Source: DATAVB01 sp040414495 (lineage in GTDB: Bacteria > Actinomycetota > Actinomycetes > Mycobacteriales > QHCD01). Taken from it: DNA of 28,428 nucleotides. Made by a program: the position numbers and the translations under genes. Shown here piece by piece: positions 16,045 to 23,519 of this stretch. The stretch covers positions 1-28,428 of the forward strand of contig JBEDUI010000251.1 in assembly GCA_040414495.1 (NCBI GenBank), written 5' to 3'. Positions within the stretch are counted from its first letter, which is position 1; each line of letters opens with the position of its first letter. The notes beneath the pieces were generated by a model, which was given only the letters and a program-made list of their open reading frames with translations, was not told the DNA's origin and did no database searches.

Positions 16045-17526
16045 ATGACTTCTTCGACCGCTGCGCGGCCGGCTGTCCAGTGGAGCGCCCGGACCTGGGG
16101 CGCGTTGATCGTTCTGTGCGCCGCGCTGTTCCTCGATGGCCTCGATGTCTCCATGGTGGGCACGGCATTGCCCTCCATCCGTGACGCTTTGGATCTGTCC
16201 ACCTCGTCCCTGCAATGGGTGGTGAGTGGGTACGTACTCGGCTACGGCGGCCTGCTGCTGCTCGGCGGGCGCGCCAGCGACCTGCTGGGCCGGCGCCGCG
16301 TCTTTCTGATCGCGCTCGGTGTCTTCGCCGTCGCGTCGCTGTTCGGTGGCCTGGTCGACAGCGGCTCGTTGTTGATCGCGAGCCGGTTCATCAAGGGTGT
16401 GGCCGCGGCGTTCACCGCGCCGGCCGGCCTGTCGATCATCACCACCACTTTTCGCGAAGGGCCCGAACGCAACCGGGCCCTGTCGATCTACACCGCCTGT
16501 GGCGCCAGTGGGTTCTCCATGGGGCTGGTCCTCGGTGGGCTGCTGACCGAGGTCGGCTGGCGGTGGACCCTGCTCCTGCCCGTTCCGATCGCGGTCGTGG
16601 CGCTCATCGCCGGCAACATCGCGATCCCGCACAGCACTCGTCCGTCGGCGGAAGGTCGTAGCTACGACCTGGCCGGTGCGGTGACCGCGACCGGTGCGAT
16701 GTTGCTGCTGGTGTACGCCGTCGTTGAGGCGCCGACCGTGGGCTGGGCCTCAGCCCAGACGCTGTTGTCGCTGGCCGGTGTGGTCGTGTTGCTCGCCGCG
16801 TTCATCGCGACCGAGCTGCGTACCGCCTCTCCGCTGGTCCGGTTGGGCATCTTCCGGTCCGGAGCGTTGACCCGGGCCAACGTCGGCGCGGTCACCGTGT
16901 TCGGGGCGTATGTGGCGTTCCAGTTCGTCGGGACGCTGTACCTGCAGTCGATGCTGGGCTGGTCGCCGCTCAAGGCCGCGCTGGCGTTCCTGCCCGCCGG
17001 TGGCATGGTGCTGCTGATCGCGCCGCTGGTGGCGGGGATGGCCAACCGGGTCGGTACGCCGCGGGTGCTCGCGGTCGGCGCGCTGGCGTTCCTGGTCGCT
17101 TACCCGCTGGCGCTGCGGATCAGCCCGTCGCCCAGCTACCCGGCCATCATCCTGCCGACCATTTTGTTGATCGGTGTCGGCTTCGGCCTGTGCTTCCCGT
17201 CGCTGAACATCCAGGCGACCGCGGGTGTGGCCGACCACGAGCAAGGACTCGCGTCCGGTCTGCTCAACACCTCGTTCCAGGTCGGCGGCGCGATCGTGCT
17301 CGCCATCGTGACGGCGGTGGTGAGCAGCGGATCGGGCAACGGTTCGCCGGCCGACGTGCTGCACTCGTACCACATCGCCATCGCTGTCGTGACCGGTGTG
17401 GCGGGCCTCGGTCTGGTAGTCGCCCTGCTCGGGTTGATCAAGCACCGGCGGCCCGAACCGGAGTTCGCCGTACTGGCCTCCTCCGAGCCCGACCCGGAGC
17501 CGTCCGAGCCGATGCTGATCGACTGA
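16045..17526 (+). CDS. MFS exporter, DHA2 (EmrB/QacA) type
   Basis: 493 aa with about 14 hydrophobic segments, as in the DHA2 drug:H+ antiporter family. Motif D1-like LDGLDVSMVGTALPSI occupies residues 30-45, motif A GGRASDLLGRRR 74-85, and motif C-like GASGFSMGLVLGG the region of TM5. The C-terminal tail is acidic (EPDPEPSEP). It probably exports a hydrophobic small molecule using the proton gradient; the substrate is unknown. It is divergently transcribed from a marR gene, the classic regulated-efflux pair. A strong hairpin follows 30 bp after the stop. The start ATG 16045 is favoured by the promoter spacing; no ribosome site is seen. Confidence 0.92.
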   Translation: MTSSTAARPAVQWSARTWGALIVLCAALFLDGLDVSMVGTALPSIRDALDLSTSSLQWVVSGYVLGYGGLLLLGGRASDLLGRRRVFLIALGVFAVASLFGGLVDSGSLLIASRFIKGVAAAFTAPAGLSIITTTFREGPERNRALSIYTACGASGFSMGLVLGGLLTEVGWRWTLLLPVPIAVVALIAGNIAIPHSTRPSAEGRSYDLAGAVTATGAMLLLVYAVVEAPTVGWASAQTLLSLAGVVVLLAAFIATELRTASPLVRLGIFRSGALTRANVGAVTVFGAYVAFQFVGTLYLQSMLGWSPLKAALAFLPAGGMVLLIAPLVAGMANRVGTPRVLAVGALAFLVAYPLALRISPSPSYPAIILPTILLIGVGFGLCFPSLNIQATAGVADHEQGLASGLLNTSFQVGGAIVLAIVTAVVSSGSGNGSPADVLHSYHIAIAVVTGVAGLGLVVALLGLIKHRRPEPEFAVLASSEPDPEPSEPMLID

Positions 17527-17555
17527 CCCAATTCCGTACGACCTGATGGAGCCTG

Positions 17556-17581
17556 CGCCCGGCCCCGCTTGGGGCCGGGCG
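17556..17581 (+). terminator. Strong hairpin after the MFS gene
   Basis: Perfect 11-bp stem CGCCCGGCCCC / GGGGCCGGGCG with loop GCTT, 30 nt beyond the MFS stop. There is no T-tract, as is common in actinobacteria. Confidence 0.8.
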
Positions 17582-17622
17582 TAAGCATGCCAGCGTCGAT
17601 GGCGGCGATCCGCTGGCCCCGG

Positions 17623-17677
17623 GTTGATCATGATGCCGTCCGTCGCGGTTTCGTTGACGAACGCCATCACGATCATG
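17623..17677. repeat. Dispersed palindromic repeat, copy C
   Basis: About 55 bp whose two 19-nt arms (GATCATGATGCCGTCCGTC and the inverse GATCGTGATGGCGTTCGTC) agree at 16 of 19 positions, leaving a loop of about 11 nt. On the minus strand it aligns with copy A at 7304-7358. It lies between the MFS terminator and the DUF4233 tail. Confidence 0.75.
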
Positions 17678-17734
17678 GTCTAGCGGCGGAAGCCGGGATC
17701 GCCGGCAGGTGCGCGCAGCCGGGAGTCGAGATCA

Positions 17735-17851
17735 GCGGGAGGGTGTTGACGAGCCTCGCGCGTTACAGCTGCACGGGCGCGTGTACGGCTGGGTCGGCCG
17801 CTGCTGGGTCGGCGATTGCTGCGTCGGCGATTGCTGGGTCCAGCGCTCGGG
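17735..17851 (-). pseudogene. Untranslated in-frame continuation of the DUF4233 repeat tail
   Basis: Past the DUF4233 stop (TAG 17860-17858) and a second in-frame stop (TAA 17854-17852), the same frame keeps encoding the tail repeat (TQQSPTQQSPTQQRPT) up to a TGA at 17734-17732. This suggests the protein once ended further downstream and was shortened by point mutations. It may instead be repeat DNA that expanded outside the gene. Confidence 0.5.
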
Positions 17852-17945
17852 TTACGGCTACTCGGTCGGGCTCTGCTGGGTCGGCGGCTGGTCGGTCGGC
17901 GATTCCCCGGTCGGCGATTGCTGCGTCGGCGGCTGCTCGGTCGGG
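17789..17945. repeat. 15-bp repeat array in and beyond the DUF4233 3' end
   Basis: Degenerate 15-bp units encoding QQSPT/QPPT-like pentapeptides on the minus strand. They run through the last about 28 codons of the DUF4233 gene and on past its stop codon. Confidence 0.7.
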
Positions 17946-18400
17946 GGCTGTTGCCGCGGCGCGAGCAGTTGTCTGCGGATCTGCAGTTCGTACAACCAGA
18001 TCGCACCGAAGATCGCACCGAGTACGTACATCGCGGTCGTCATCACCCCGCAGGCGATGATCGCTACCTGCAGCACCGAGCCGACCACCAGGGCCCACGG
18101 CCGCTTGACCATCAGCGCGGTTGCTACCAGAAGCACCGCCAGCACGACCAGGATGACCAGCTTGGTGGTTGTCAGCCCGCTGCCGAACTGGGCCACAGCC
18201 CGCGGCACGAACAGCACCACCAGAGCCTCGAGGGTCAGCGTCGCGGAGAAGACACCGTTAACGGCCCGGACCGTACGTGGGTGCGGACCCGTTGGTTGCT
18301 CAGCGGCAGACGGGTCGGCGGGCCGGTCTGACGCCGGCTCGTCCGACGGGTGGTCACTCATCTGCACTCCCCTACCCGACTTCCGCGGCGCGCTGGTCAT
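17858..18400 (-). CDS. DUF4233 membrane protein
   Basis: 180 aa from ATG 18400, which overlaps the folC stop as ATGA. A second ATG at 18361 has a better ribosome site (AGGGGAG 5 nt upstream) and may be the true start, giving 167 aa. Four hydrophobic helices lie at about residues 48-68, 76-96, 102-120 and 124-143 of the longer form, flanked by an acidic N-terminal tail and a Pro/Gln/Thr repeat tail. DUF4233 proteins sit next to folC across actinobacteria, but their function is unknown. The repeat tail is unusual, as it is cut by a stop codon while the repeat continues in frame downstream. Confidence 0.85.
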   Translation of the reverse strand: MTSAPRKSGRGVQMSDHPSDEPASDRPADPSAAEQPTGPHPRTVRAVNGVFSATLTLEALVVLFVPRAVAQFGSGLTTTKLVILVVLAVLLVATALMVKRPWALVVGSVLQVAIIACGVMTTAMYVLGAIFGAIWLYELQIRRQLLAPRQQPPTEQPPTQQSPTGESPTDQPPTQQSPTE

Positions 18401-19785
18401 ACCGCGCCACCGCCCAACAGAACCCGGGCATCTCCGGCCGTAATCACCGAACCGGTAATCAGCACACCGGCCGAACCGATCTCGGTGACGTCTTCCTCGG
18501 CCAACGTCACCGCGGCATCGATCGCATCGTCCAGGCGTAGCTCAACGGTCACCCGGTCGGCGCCGAAGATCTCCACGGCCAGGGCCGCGAGATCGTCGAC
18601 GGCCATCTTGCGGTGCGAGGAATTCTCAGTCACCACGATGGCATCAAACGCCGGCTCCAACACCTCCAGCATGCCGCGCACGTCCTTGTCCGCCAACACG
18701 GCCACCACTCCGACCAGCCGGCTGAACGCGAACGACTCGCCCACCGCCGCGATGGTCGCCCGCACACCGTGCGGGTTGTGACCAGCGTCGACCAGGATCG
18801 TCGGCGAAGTGCGCAACACCTCGAGCCGGCCCGGCGAACGGACCTCGGCGAACCCGGCCCGTACCAGATCGGCGTTGAGCTGCGGCTCGGTGCTCTGCTC
18901 TCCGGCTCCGCTCCCGAGTCGCTCCGCAGCCCCGAAAAACGCCTCCACCGCCGCCAACGCGCAGACGGCGTTCTGCGCCTGATGCGCCCCATACAACGGC
19001 AGGAACACCTCGTCGTACCGGTTCGCCAGCCCCTGCAACGACAGCAGCTGACCATCGACGGCGGGCAGCCGGTCAATGACGCCGAACTCCAGCCCTTCGC
19101 GGGCCACGGTCGCGCCGACCTCACCGGCGCGGCGCAACAGCACCTCAGCGGCGGCCGGTTCCTGGGCGGCGAGTACGGCGGTGGCGCCCGGCTTGATGAT
19201 CCCGGCCTTCTCGGTCGCGATCTCCTCCACGGTGTCGCCGAGGTAATGCGCGTGGTCGATGCCGACCGGGGTGACAACCGCGACCTTGCCGTCGGCGACG
19301 TTGGTCGAATCCCACGAGCCGCCCATGCCGACCTCGATCACGGCCACGTCGACCGGGGCGTCGGCGAACGCGACGAAACTCATCGCGGTCAGCACCTCGA
19401 AGTACGACAGCGCGATCGGCTGCTGGGCGTCGACCATCTCCAGGTACGGCGCCACGTCGTCGTACACCTCGACGAACCGGCGCGCGCTGATCGGCTCACC
19501 GTCGACCGTGATGCGCTCGGTCACCGAGGCCAGGTGCGGGCTGGTGACCCGCCCGACCCGCAGCCCGAAGCTACGCAGTAGCGAGTCGATCATCCGGGCC
19601 GTGGACGTCTTGCCGTTGGTGCCGGTGAGGTGGATGACCGGGTACGCGTTCTGCGGGTTGCCCAGCACGTCGACCAGTGCCTGGATCCGGATCAGCGTCG
19701 GATCCAACCGGGACTCGGGCCACCGGGTGGACAGCGCCTTCTCGACCCGGGCGAGCTCGGACCGGTCCTCGGCCGTCTCCTTCAC
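18397..19785 (-). CDS. folC: Folylpolyglutamate / dihydrofolate synthase
   Basis: 462 aa from GTG 19785, with AGGAG 6 nt upstream. FolC adds glutamate to folates and often also makes dihydrofolate from dihydropteroate. The Mur-ligase-type P-loop is GTNGKTS at residues 55-61. Other family marks are TSPHLASVTERI (omega-loop region), the EVGMGGSWDSTN stretch, the GIDHAHYLGDTVEEIATEKAGI motif and the C-terminal-domain DAGHNPHG. Position right after valS (27-bp gap) and before DUF4233 is the standard actinobacterial order. Confidence 0.95.
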   Translation of the reverse strand: MKETAEDRSELARVEKALSTRWPESRLDPTLIRIQALVDVLGNPQNAYPVIHLTGTNGKTSTARMIDSLLRSFGLRVGRVTSPHLASVTERITVDGEPISARRFVEVYDDVAPYLEMVDAQQPIALSYFEVLTAMSFVAFADAPVDVAVIEVGMGGSWDSTNVADGKVAVVTPVGIDHAHYLGDTVEEIATEKAGIIKPGATAVLAAQEPAAAEVLLRRAGEVGATVAREGLEFGVIDRLPAVDGQLLSLQGLANRYDEVFLPLYGAHQAQNAVCALAAVEAFFGAAERLGSGAGEQSTEPQLNADLVRAGFAEVRSPGRLEVLRTSPTILVDAGHNPHGVRATIAAVGESFAFSRLVGVVAVLADKDVRGMLEVLEPAFDAIVVTENSSHRKMAVDDLAALAVEIFGADRVTVELRLDDAIDAAVTLAEEDVTEIGSAGVLITGSVITAGDARVLLGGGAV

Positions 19786-19812
19786 GTACTGCTCCTAGTT
19801 AGAGGGACGACA

Positions 19813-22374
19813 TCAGAGGGCGACGTCGTAGCGGACCTCAGCCGGTTCAGAGCCCGGCTCGGCCGTGAACTCCACCGACGCCACCCGGCCGGCCGCCTGT
19901 ACGTCCGCGGCCACCGACCGCACCAGGTCCAGCCGCCCGGCGGGACCGGTGACCCGCAGCGTGGCCACGTCCGCCCGCATCGACAGCTTTGCGTCGGACT
20001 TCGCCTTGCGTACGGCCGCGATCGTCTCGGCCGCGGCTCGCAGCACCGCCACATCGCCACCCGCGGCCAGCTCCGCCAACGGCTCGGCGGCCGGCCACTG
20101 CGCCCGGTGCACCGTGCCCTCCTGCCACCAGGACCAGACCTCTTCGGTGACGAACGGCAGGACCGGGGCGAGCAGCCGCAGCACAGTCGAGAGCGCGACC
20201 GACAGGGTCGAGCGGGCCGACTCGGCGCCCTGCGAATCCCGTTCGCCGTACGCCCGGGCCTTCACCAGCTCCAGGTAGTCATCGCACAGCGCCCAGAAGA
20301 ACGTCTCCGTACGCTCCAACGCGGCGGCGTAGTTGTAGTCCTCGTACGCCGCGGTCGCATCGGCCACGACGGCGGCCAACTCGGCCAGCAGCGCCTTGTC
20401 CAGCGGCTCGGTGATCGCACCGGGTTGCGCGCGGACCCCGGTCCCGAGCGCGAACCGGCTGGCGTTGAGGATCTTCACCGCGAGCCGGCGGCCGACCTTG
20501 ATCTCGGTCGGGTTGCGCGGGTCGAACGCGGCGTCCATGCCGAGGCGGGAACTGCACGCCCAGTACCGGAACGCGTCCGAACCGTGCCGTTCCAGCAGCT
20601 CGCGCGGTGTGACGACGTTGCCCTTGGACTTGCTCATCTTCTTGCGGTCCGGGTCCAGGATCCAACCGGAGAGAGCGGCATTTTTCCACGGCAGGCTGCC
20701 GTGCTCGTGGTGCGCGCGCACGACCGTATAGAAGAGCCAGGTACGGATGATGTCGTGACCCTGCGGGCGCAGGTCCATCGGGAAGACGCGGGCGAACAGG
20801 TCCGGGTCGCGTTCCCAGCCGCCGGCGATCTGTGGTGAGAGCGACGAGGTGGCCCAGGTGTCAAGCACATCGGGGTCGCCGATGAAACCGGCTGCCTTGC
20901 CGCGCTGGTCCTCGGTGTATCCGGCCGGCACGTCGGTCGACGGGTCGATCGGCAGCTGGTCCTCGTCGGGCAGCAGCGGCTGGTTGTAGTCCGGCTCGCC
21001 GTCGGCGTCGCAGCGGTACCAGATCGGGAACGGCACGCCGAAGAACCGCTGCCGGCTGACCAGCCAGTCACCGGTCAGGCCCTCGACCCAGTTCTCGTAC
21101 CGGTGCCGCATGTGCTCGGGATGCCAGACCAGCTCGCGACCGCGTTCGACCAGCTGCCGGCGCAGGCCGACGTCGCGACCGCCGTTCCGGATGTACCACT
21201 GCCGGGTGGTGACGATCTCCAGCGGCTTGGTGCCCCGCTCGTAGAACTTGACCGGGTGGCTGATCTTGCGGGGCTCGCCGTCCAGGTCGCCGGACTCGGC
21301 CAGCAGCTCGACGATCCGCTGCTGCGCCGAGAACGGCGTCTTACCGGCCAATTCGGCGTACGCGGAACGGGCCGCCGGCTGCTCCAGCCACGGCGGCGTC
21401 TCGCCCAGCAACCGACCGTCGCGGCCGATGACCGAACGGGTCGGCAGCGCCAACTCGCGCCACCAGGTCACGTCGGTGGTGTCACCGAACGTACAAATCA
21501 TCGCGATACCCGAGCCCTTGTCCGGCTCGGCCAGCGGGTGGGAGTACACCTGAACCTCGACCCCGAACAGCGGCGTGCGTACCGTCTTGCCGAACAGCGG
21601 CTGGTACCGCTCGTCGTCCGGGTGCGCCACCAGCGCCACACAGGCCGGGATCAATTCGGGCCGGGTGGTCTCGATGTAGACCGGGCCGGTCGGGCCGGCG
21701 AACGCGATCCGGTGGTACGCACCGTCGCGGTCCCGTTCCTCCAACTCGGCCTGCGCCACGGCGGTCTGGAACGTGACGTCCCACAGCGTCGGCGCCTCGG
21801 CCTGGTACGCCTCGCCCCGGTTCAGGTTGTGCAGGAACGCCCGCTGCGAGGCCGCCCGCGCGTCGTCGCCGATCGTCTGGTACGTCATGTCCCAGTCGAC
21901 CGAGAGGCCCAGCAACCGCCACAACGACTCGAACTGCTTCTCGTCCTCGTCGGTCAGCCGCTCACACAGCTCCACGAAATTACGCCGCGAGATCGGGATC
22001 TCGTTCTTCATATCCGGCTTGGCCGGCGGGGTGAAGTCCTGGTCGTACGGCAGCGACGGGTCGCAGCGCACGCCGTACACGTTCTGCACCCGGCGCTCGG
22101 TCGGCAGGCCGTTGTCGTCCCACCCCATCGGGTAAAAGACGGATTTGCCGCGCATCCGCTGATACCGGGCGATCGCGTCGGTCTGGGTGTAGGAGAAGAC
22201 GTGGCCGACATGCAGCGACCCGCTCACCGTGGGCGGCGGGGTGTCGATGGCGTACACGTTCTCGCGCGTCGCGGTGCGGTCGAAGGAGTACGTGCCCTGC
22301 TGCGCCCAGTCCGCTACCCAACGGTCTTCCAGACCGTCGAGAGTGGGCTTGTCCGGGACACGTGAATTGGTCAT
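19813..22374 (-). CDS. valS: Valine--tRNA ligase, archaeal-like form
   Basis: 853 aa, a class I synthetase charging tRNA-Val. The HIGH motif is HVGH (55-58) and KMSKS is exact at 579-583 (context DRKKMSKSKGNVV). The segment after HIGH reads GWDDNGLPTER (84-94). Common bacterial ValRS has a GTDHAGIATQ-type sequence here, while archaeal and some other enzymes have GWDxxGLPTE, so this one belongs to the latter form. The C-terminal coiled-coil of about 60 residues found in common bacterial ValRS is absent, explaining the shorter length. The ribosome site before ATG 22374 is weak. It is 44 bp downstream of the Cys-His protein gene and 27 bp upstream of folC, so a three- or four-gene operon is likely. 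Confidence 0.95.
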   Translation of the reverse strand: MTNSRVPDKPTLDGLEDRWVADWAQQGTYSFDRTATRENVYAIDTPPPTVSGSLHVGHVFSYTQTDAIARYQRMRGKSVFYPMGWDDNGLPTERRVQNVYGVRCDPSLPYDQDFTPPAKPDMKNEIPISRRNFVELCERLTDEDEKQFESLWRLLGLSVDWDMTYQTIGDDARAASQRAFLHNLNRGEAYQAEAPTLWDVTFQTAVAQAELEERDRDGAYHRIAFAGPTGPVYIETTRPELIPACVALVAHPDDERYQPLFGKTVRTPLFGVEVQVYSHPLAEPDKGSGIAMICTFGDTTDVTWWRELALPTRSVIGRDGRLLGETPPWLEQPAARSAYAELAGKTPFSAQQRIVELLAESGDLDGEPRKISHPVKFYERGTKPLEIVTTRQWYIRNGGRDVGLRRQLVERGRELVWHPEHMRHRYENWVEGLTGDWLVSRQRFFGVPFPIWYRCDADGEPDYNQPLLPDEDQLPIDPSTDVPAGYTEDQRGKAAGFIGDPDVLDTWATSSLSPQIAGGWERDPDLFARVFPMDLRPQGHDIIRTWLFYTVVRAHHEHGSLPWKNAALSGWILDPDRKKMSKSKGNVVTPRELLERHGSDAFRYWACSSRLGMDAAFDPRNPTEIKVGRRLAVKILNASRFALGTGVRAQPGAITEPLDKALLAELAAVVADATAAYEDYNYAAALERTETFFWALCDDYLELVKARAYGERDSQGAESARSTLSVALSTVLRLLAPVLPFVTEEVWSWWQEGTVHRAQWPAAEPLAELAAGGDVAVLRAAAETIAAVRKAKSDAKLSMRADVATLRVTGPAGRLDLVRSVAADVQAAGRVASVEFTAEPGSEPAEVRYDVAL

Positions 22375-22418
22375 AGCCCCGATCGTATCGAGACCGCATC
22401 ATGCCGCTCACCAGCGGA

Positions 22419-23423
22419 TCAGCCATCCGGTGTCAACACGAACGACACGTGCGGCCAGCCGCCGGCCTGCTGCATGGTGCCATCGGTGAAATCTCCTTCG
22501 GAGACCGTGACGACCCGGCCCGCACTGGGCTCGTAAACCAGCAGCGTCTCGTCCCGATGCCGGAGTACCACCAGCACGTGCCGCGGCACGCCATCGCCGG
22601 TATAGATGGGAACCGGCGTCCCGGTGCCGACCGCACGCTCCACAGAGGACAGTGCTTGGCCGGCATTGCCGCCGACGTAATCGTCGATCAACTGGCTGCG
22701 GTATTTCGTGCCCGTTATTCCGCTCAGGGAATTCAGGTACGCGGTCATGCCCCACGGCGGGGTTCCCAACCCCTGCGGCCATTGATTGGCGCGATTCCAC
22801 CGCGTCGCCGGAATTCCACGCAGTTGACCGGTGGTGCTCGCTTCGTGAATCCGCCGCAGCTCCTCGGCCAGCCGCGCTTCGAACGTCTCCGGGCCGGTGG
22901 ACAGCTGCAGGGCGTACGCCGGGTCGGCCAGCGCGTGGATCACCACGATCGACGCGGAGGCGCAGGTGGTCTCGTCCAACTGCGCCACACTCACGTGCTC
23001 GACCTCGATCTGCTCACCGCCGACCGGACGAGCCAGCCCAAGGCTAAGGTGCTCGTCCAGCCACGCGCCGTCCTGCCCCCGCACCTGGTCGGCGAACGAG
23101 GCCAGCTCGTCGATCGGATGACCGGCGGCGAACGCCTTGAGCAGATAGCCGCGCTCGGTATCCGAGCCGGATTCGCCCAGCAGCTGGCGCAGCCGCTCCG
23201 CGTCATGTGACACCAGCGTGTGCGCGGCCCGCCGCAGCTGGAGGTCCGAGAGCAGCTCGGCATCGAGGCTCACGTCCGGGATCTGCGCGGTCAGCGCCGC
23301 CATGAGCGAACTCCGGTCCCGGCGGGCCGGCTCGATCTGTGCTCTGCCGCCGGTCGCCAACGGATTGAGCGCGCGGACCCGGTTCACCAGGACGGAGAGC
23401 TGTTTCCAGTCGTTGCTGCTCAT
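22419..23423 (-). CDS. Unnamed protein with papain/C39-like Cys-His arrangement
   Basis: 334 aa with no signal peptide or membrane helix, so probably cytoplasmic. I do not recognise a named family. The C-terminal half looks like a papain-fold cysteine hydrolase: Gln148, then Cys154 in QLDETTCASAS (the six-residue Gln-Cys spacing of papain's oxyanion hole), His282 in PRHVLVV and a polar residue in the following strand (VYEPSAG, Glu298). Cys154 is the only cysteine in the protein. The N-terminal about 130 residues are helical. AGGGA about 10 nt before ATG 23423 is an acceptable ribosome site. It lies between the clpX terminator and valS. Peptidase, transglutaminase-like or amidase activity are all open. 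Confidence 0.8.
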   Translation of the reverse strand: MSSNDWKQLSVLVNRVRALNPLATGGRAQIEPARRDRSSLMAALTAQIPDVSLDAELLSDLQLRRAAHTLVSHDAERLRQLLGESGSDTERGYLLKAFAAGHPIDELASFADQVRGQDGAWLDEHLSLGLARPVGGEQIEVEHVSVAQLDETTCASASIVVIHALADPAYALQLSTGPETFEARLAEELRRIHEASTTGQLRGIPATRWNRANQWPQGLGTPPWGMTAYLNSLSGITGTKYRSQLIDDYVGGNAGQALSSVERAVGTGTPVPIYTGDGVPRHVLVVLRHRDETLLVYEPSAGRVVTVSEGDFTDGTMQQAGGWPHVSFVLTPDG

Positions 23424-23469
23424 CGGCCCGTATCCCTACCCGGAACTTGTCCACAGTGGAGAAACGGAA

Positions 23470-23499
23470 CAGCCGCCCGGGAGCTGTCCCGGACGGCTG
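23470..23499 (-). terminator. Terminator after clpX
   Basis: CAGCCG-c-CCGGGA, loop, TCCCGG-a-CGGCTG: two 6-bp stems separated by one mismatch, 20 nt after the clpX stop. Downstream on the minus strand the sequence is T-rich (TTCCGTTTCTCC), supporting intrinsic termination. Confidence 0.75.
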
Positions 23500-23519
23500 C
23501 TGTACGGCATTGCGGTCTC

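Noticed and set aside
14348..17526. Integrated element with integrase or IS ends
   Set aside because: No transposase, integrase, or terminal inverted repeats with target duplication could be seen around the CoA transferase/MarR/MFS block.
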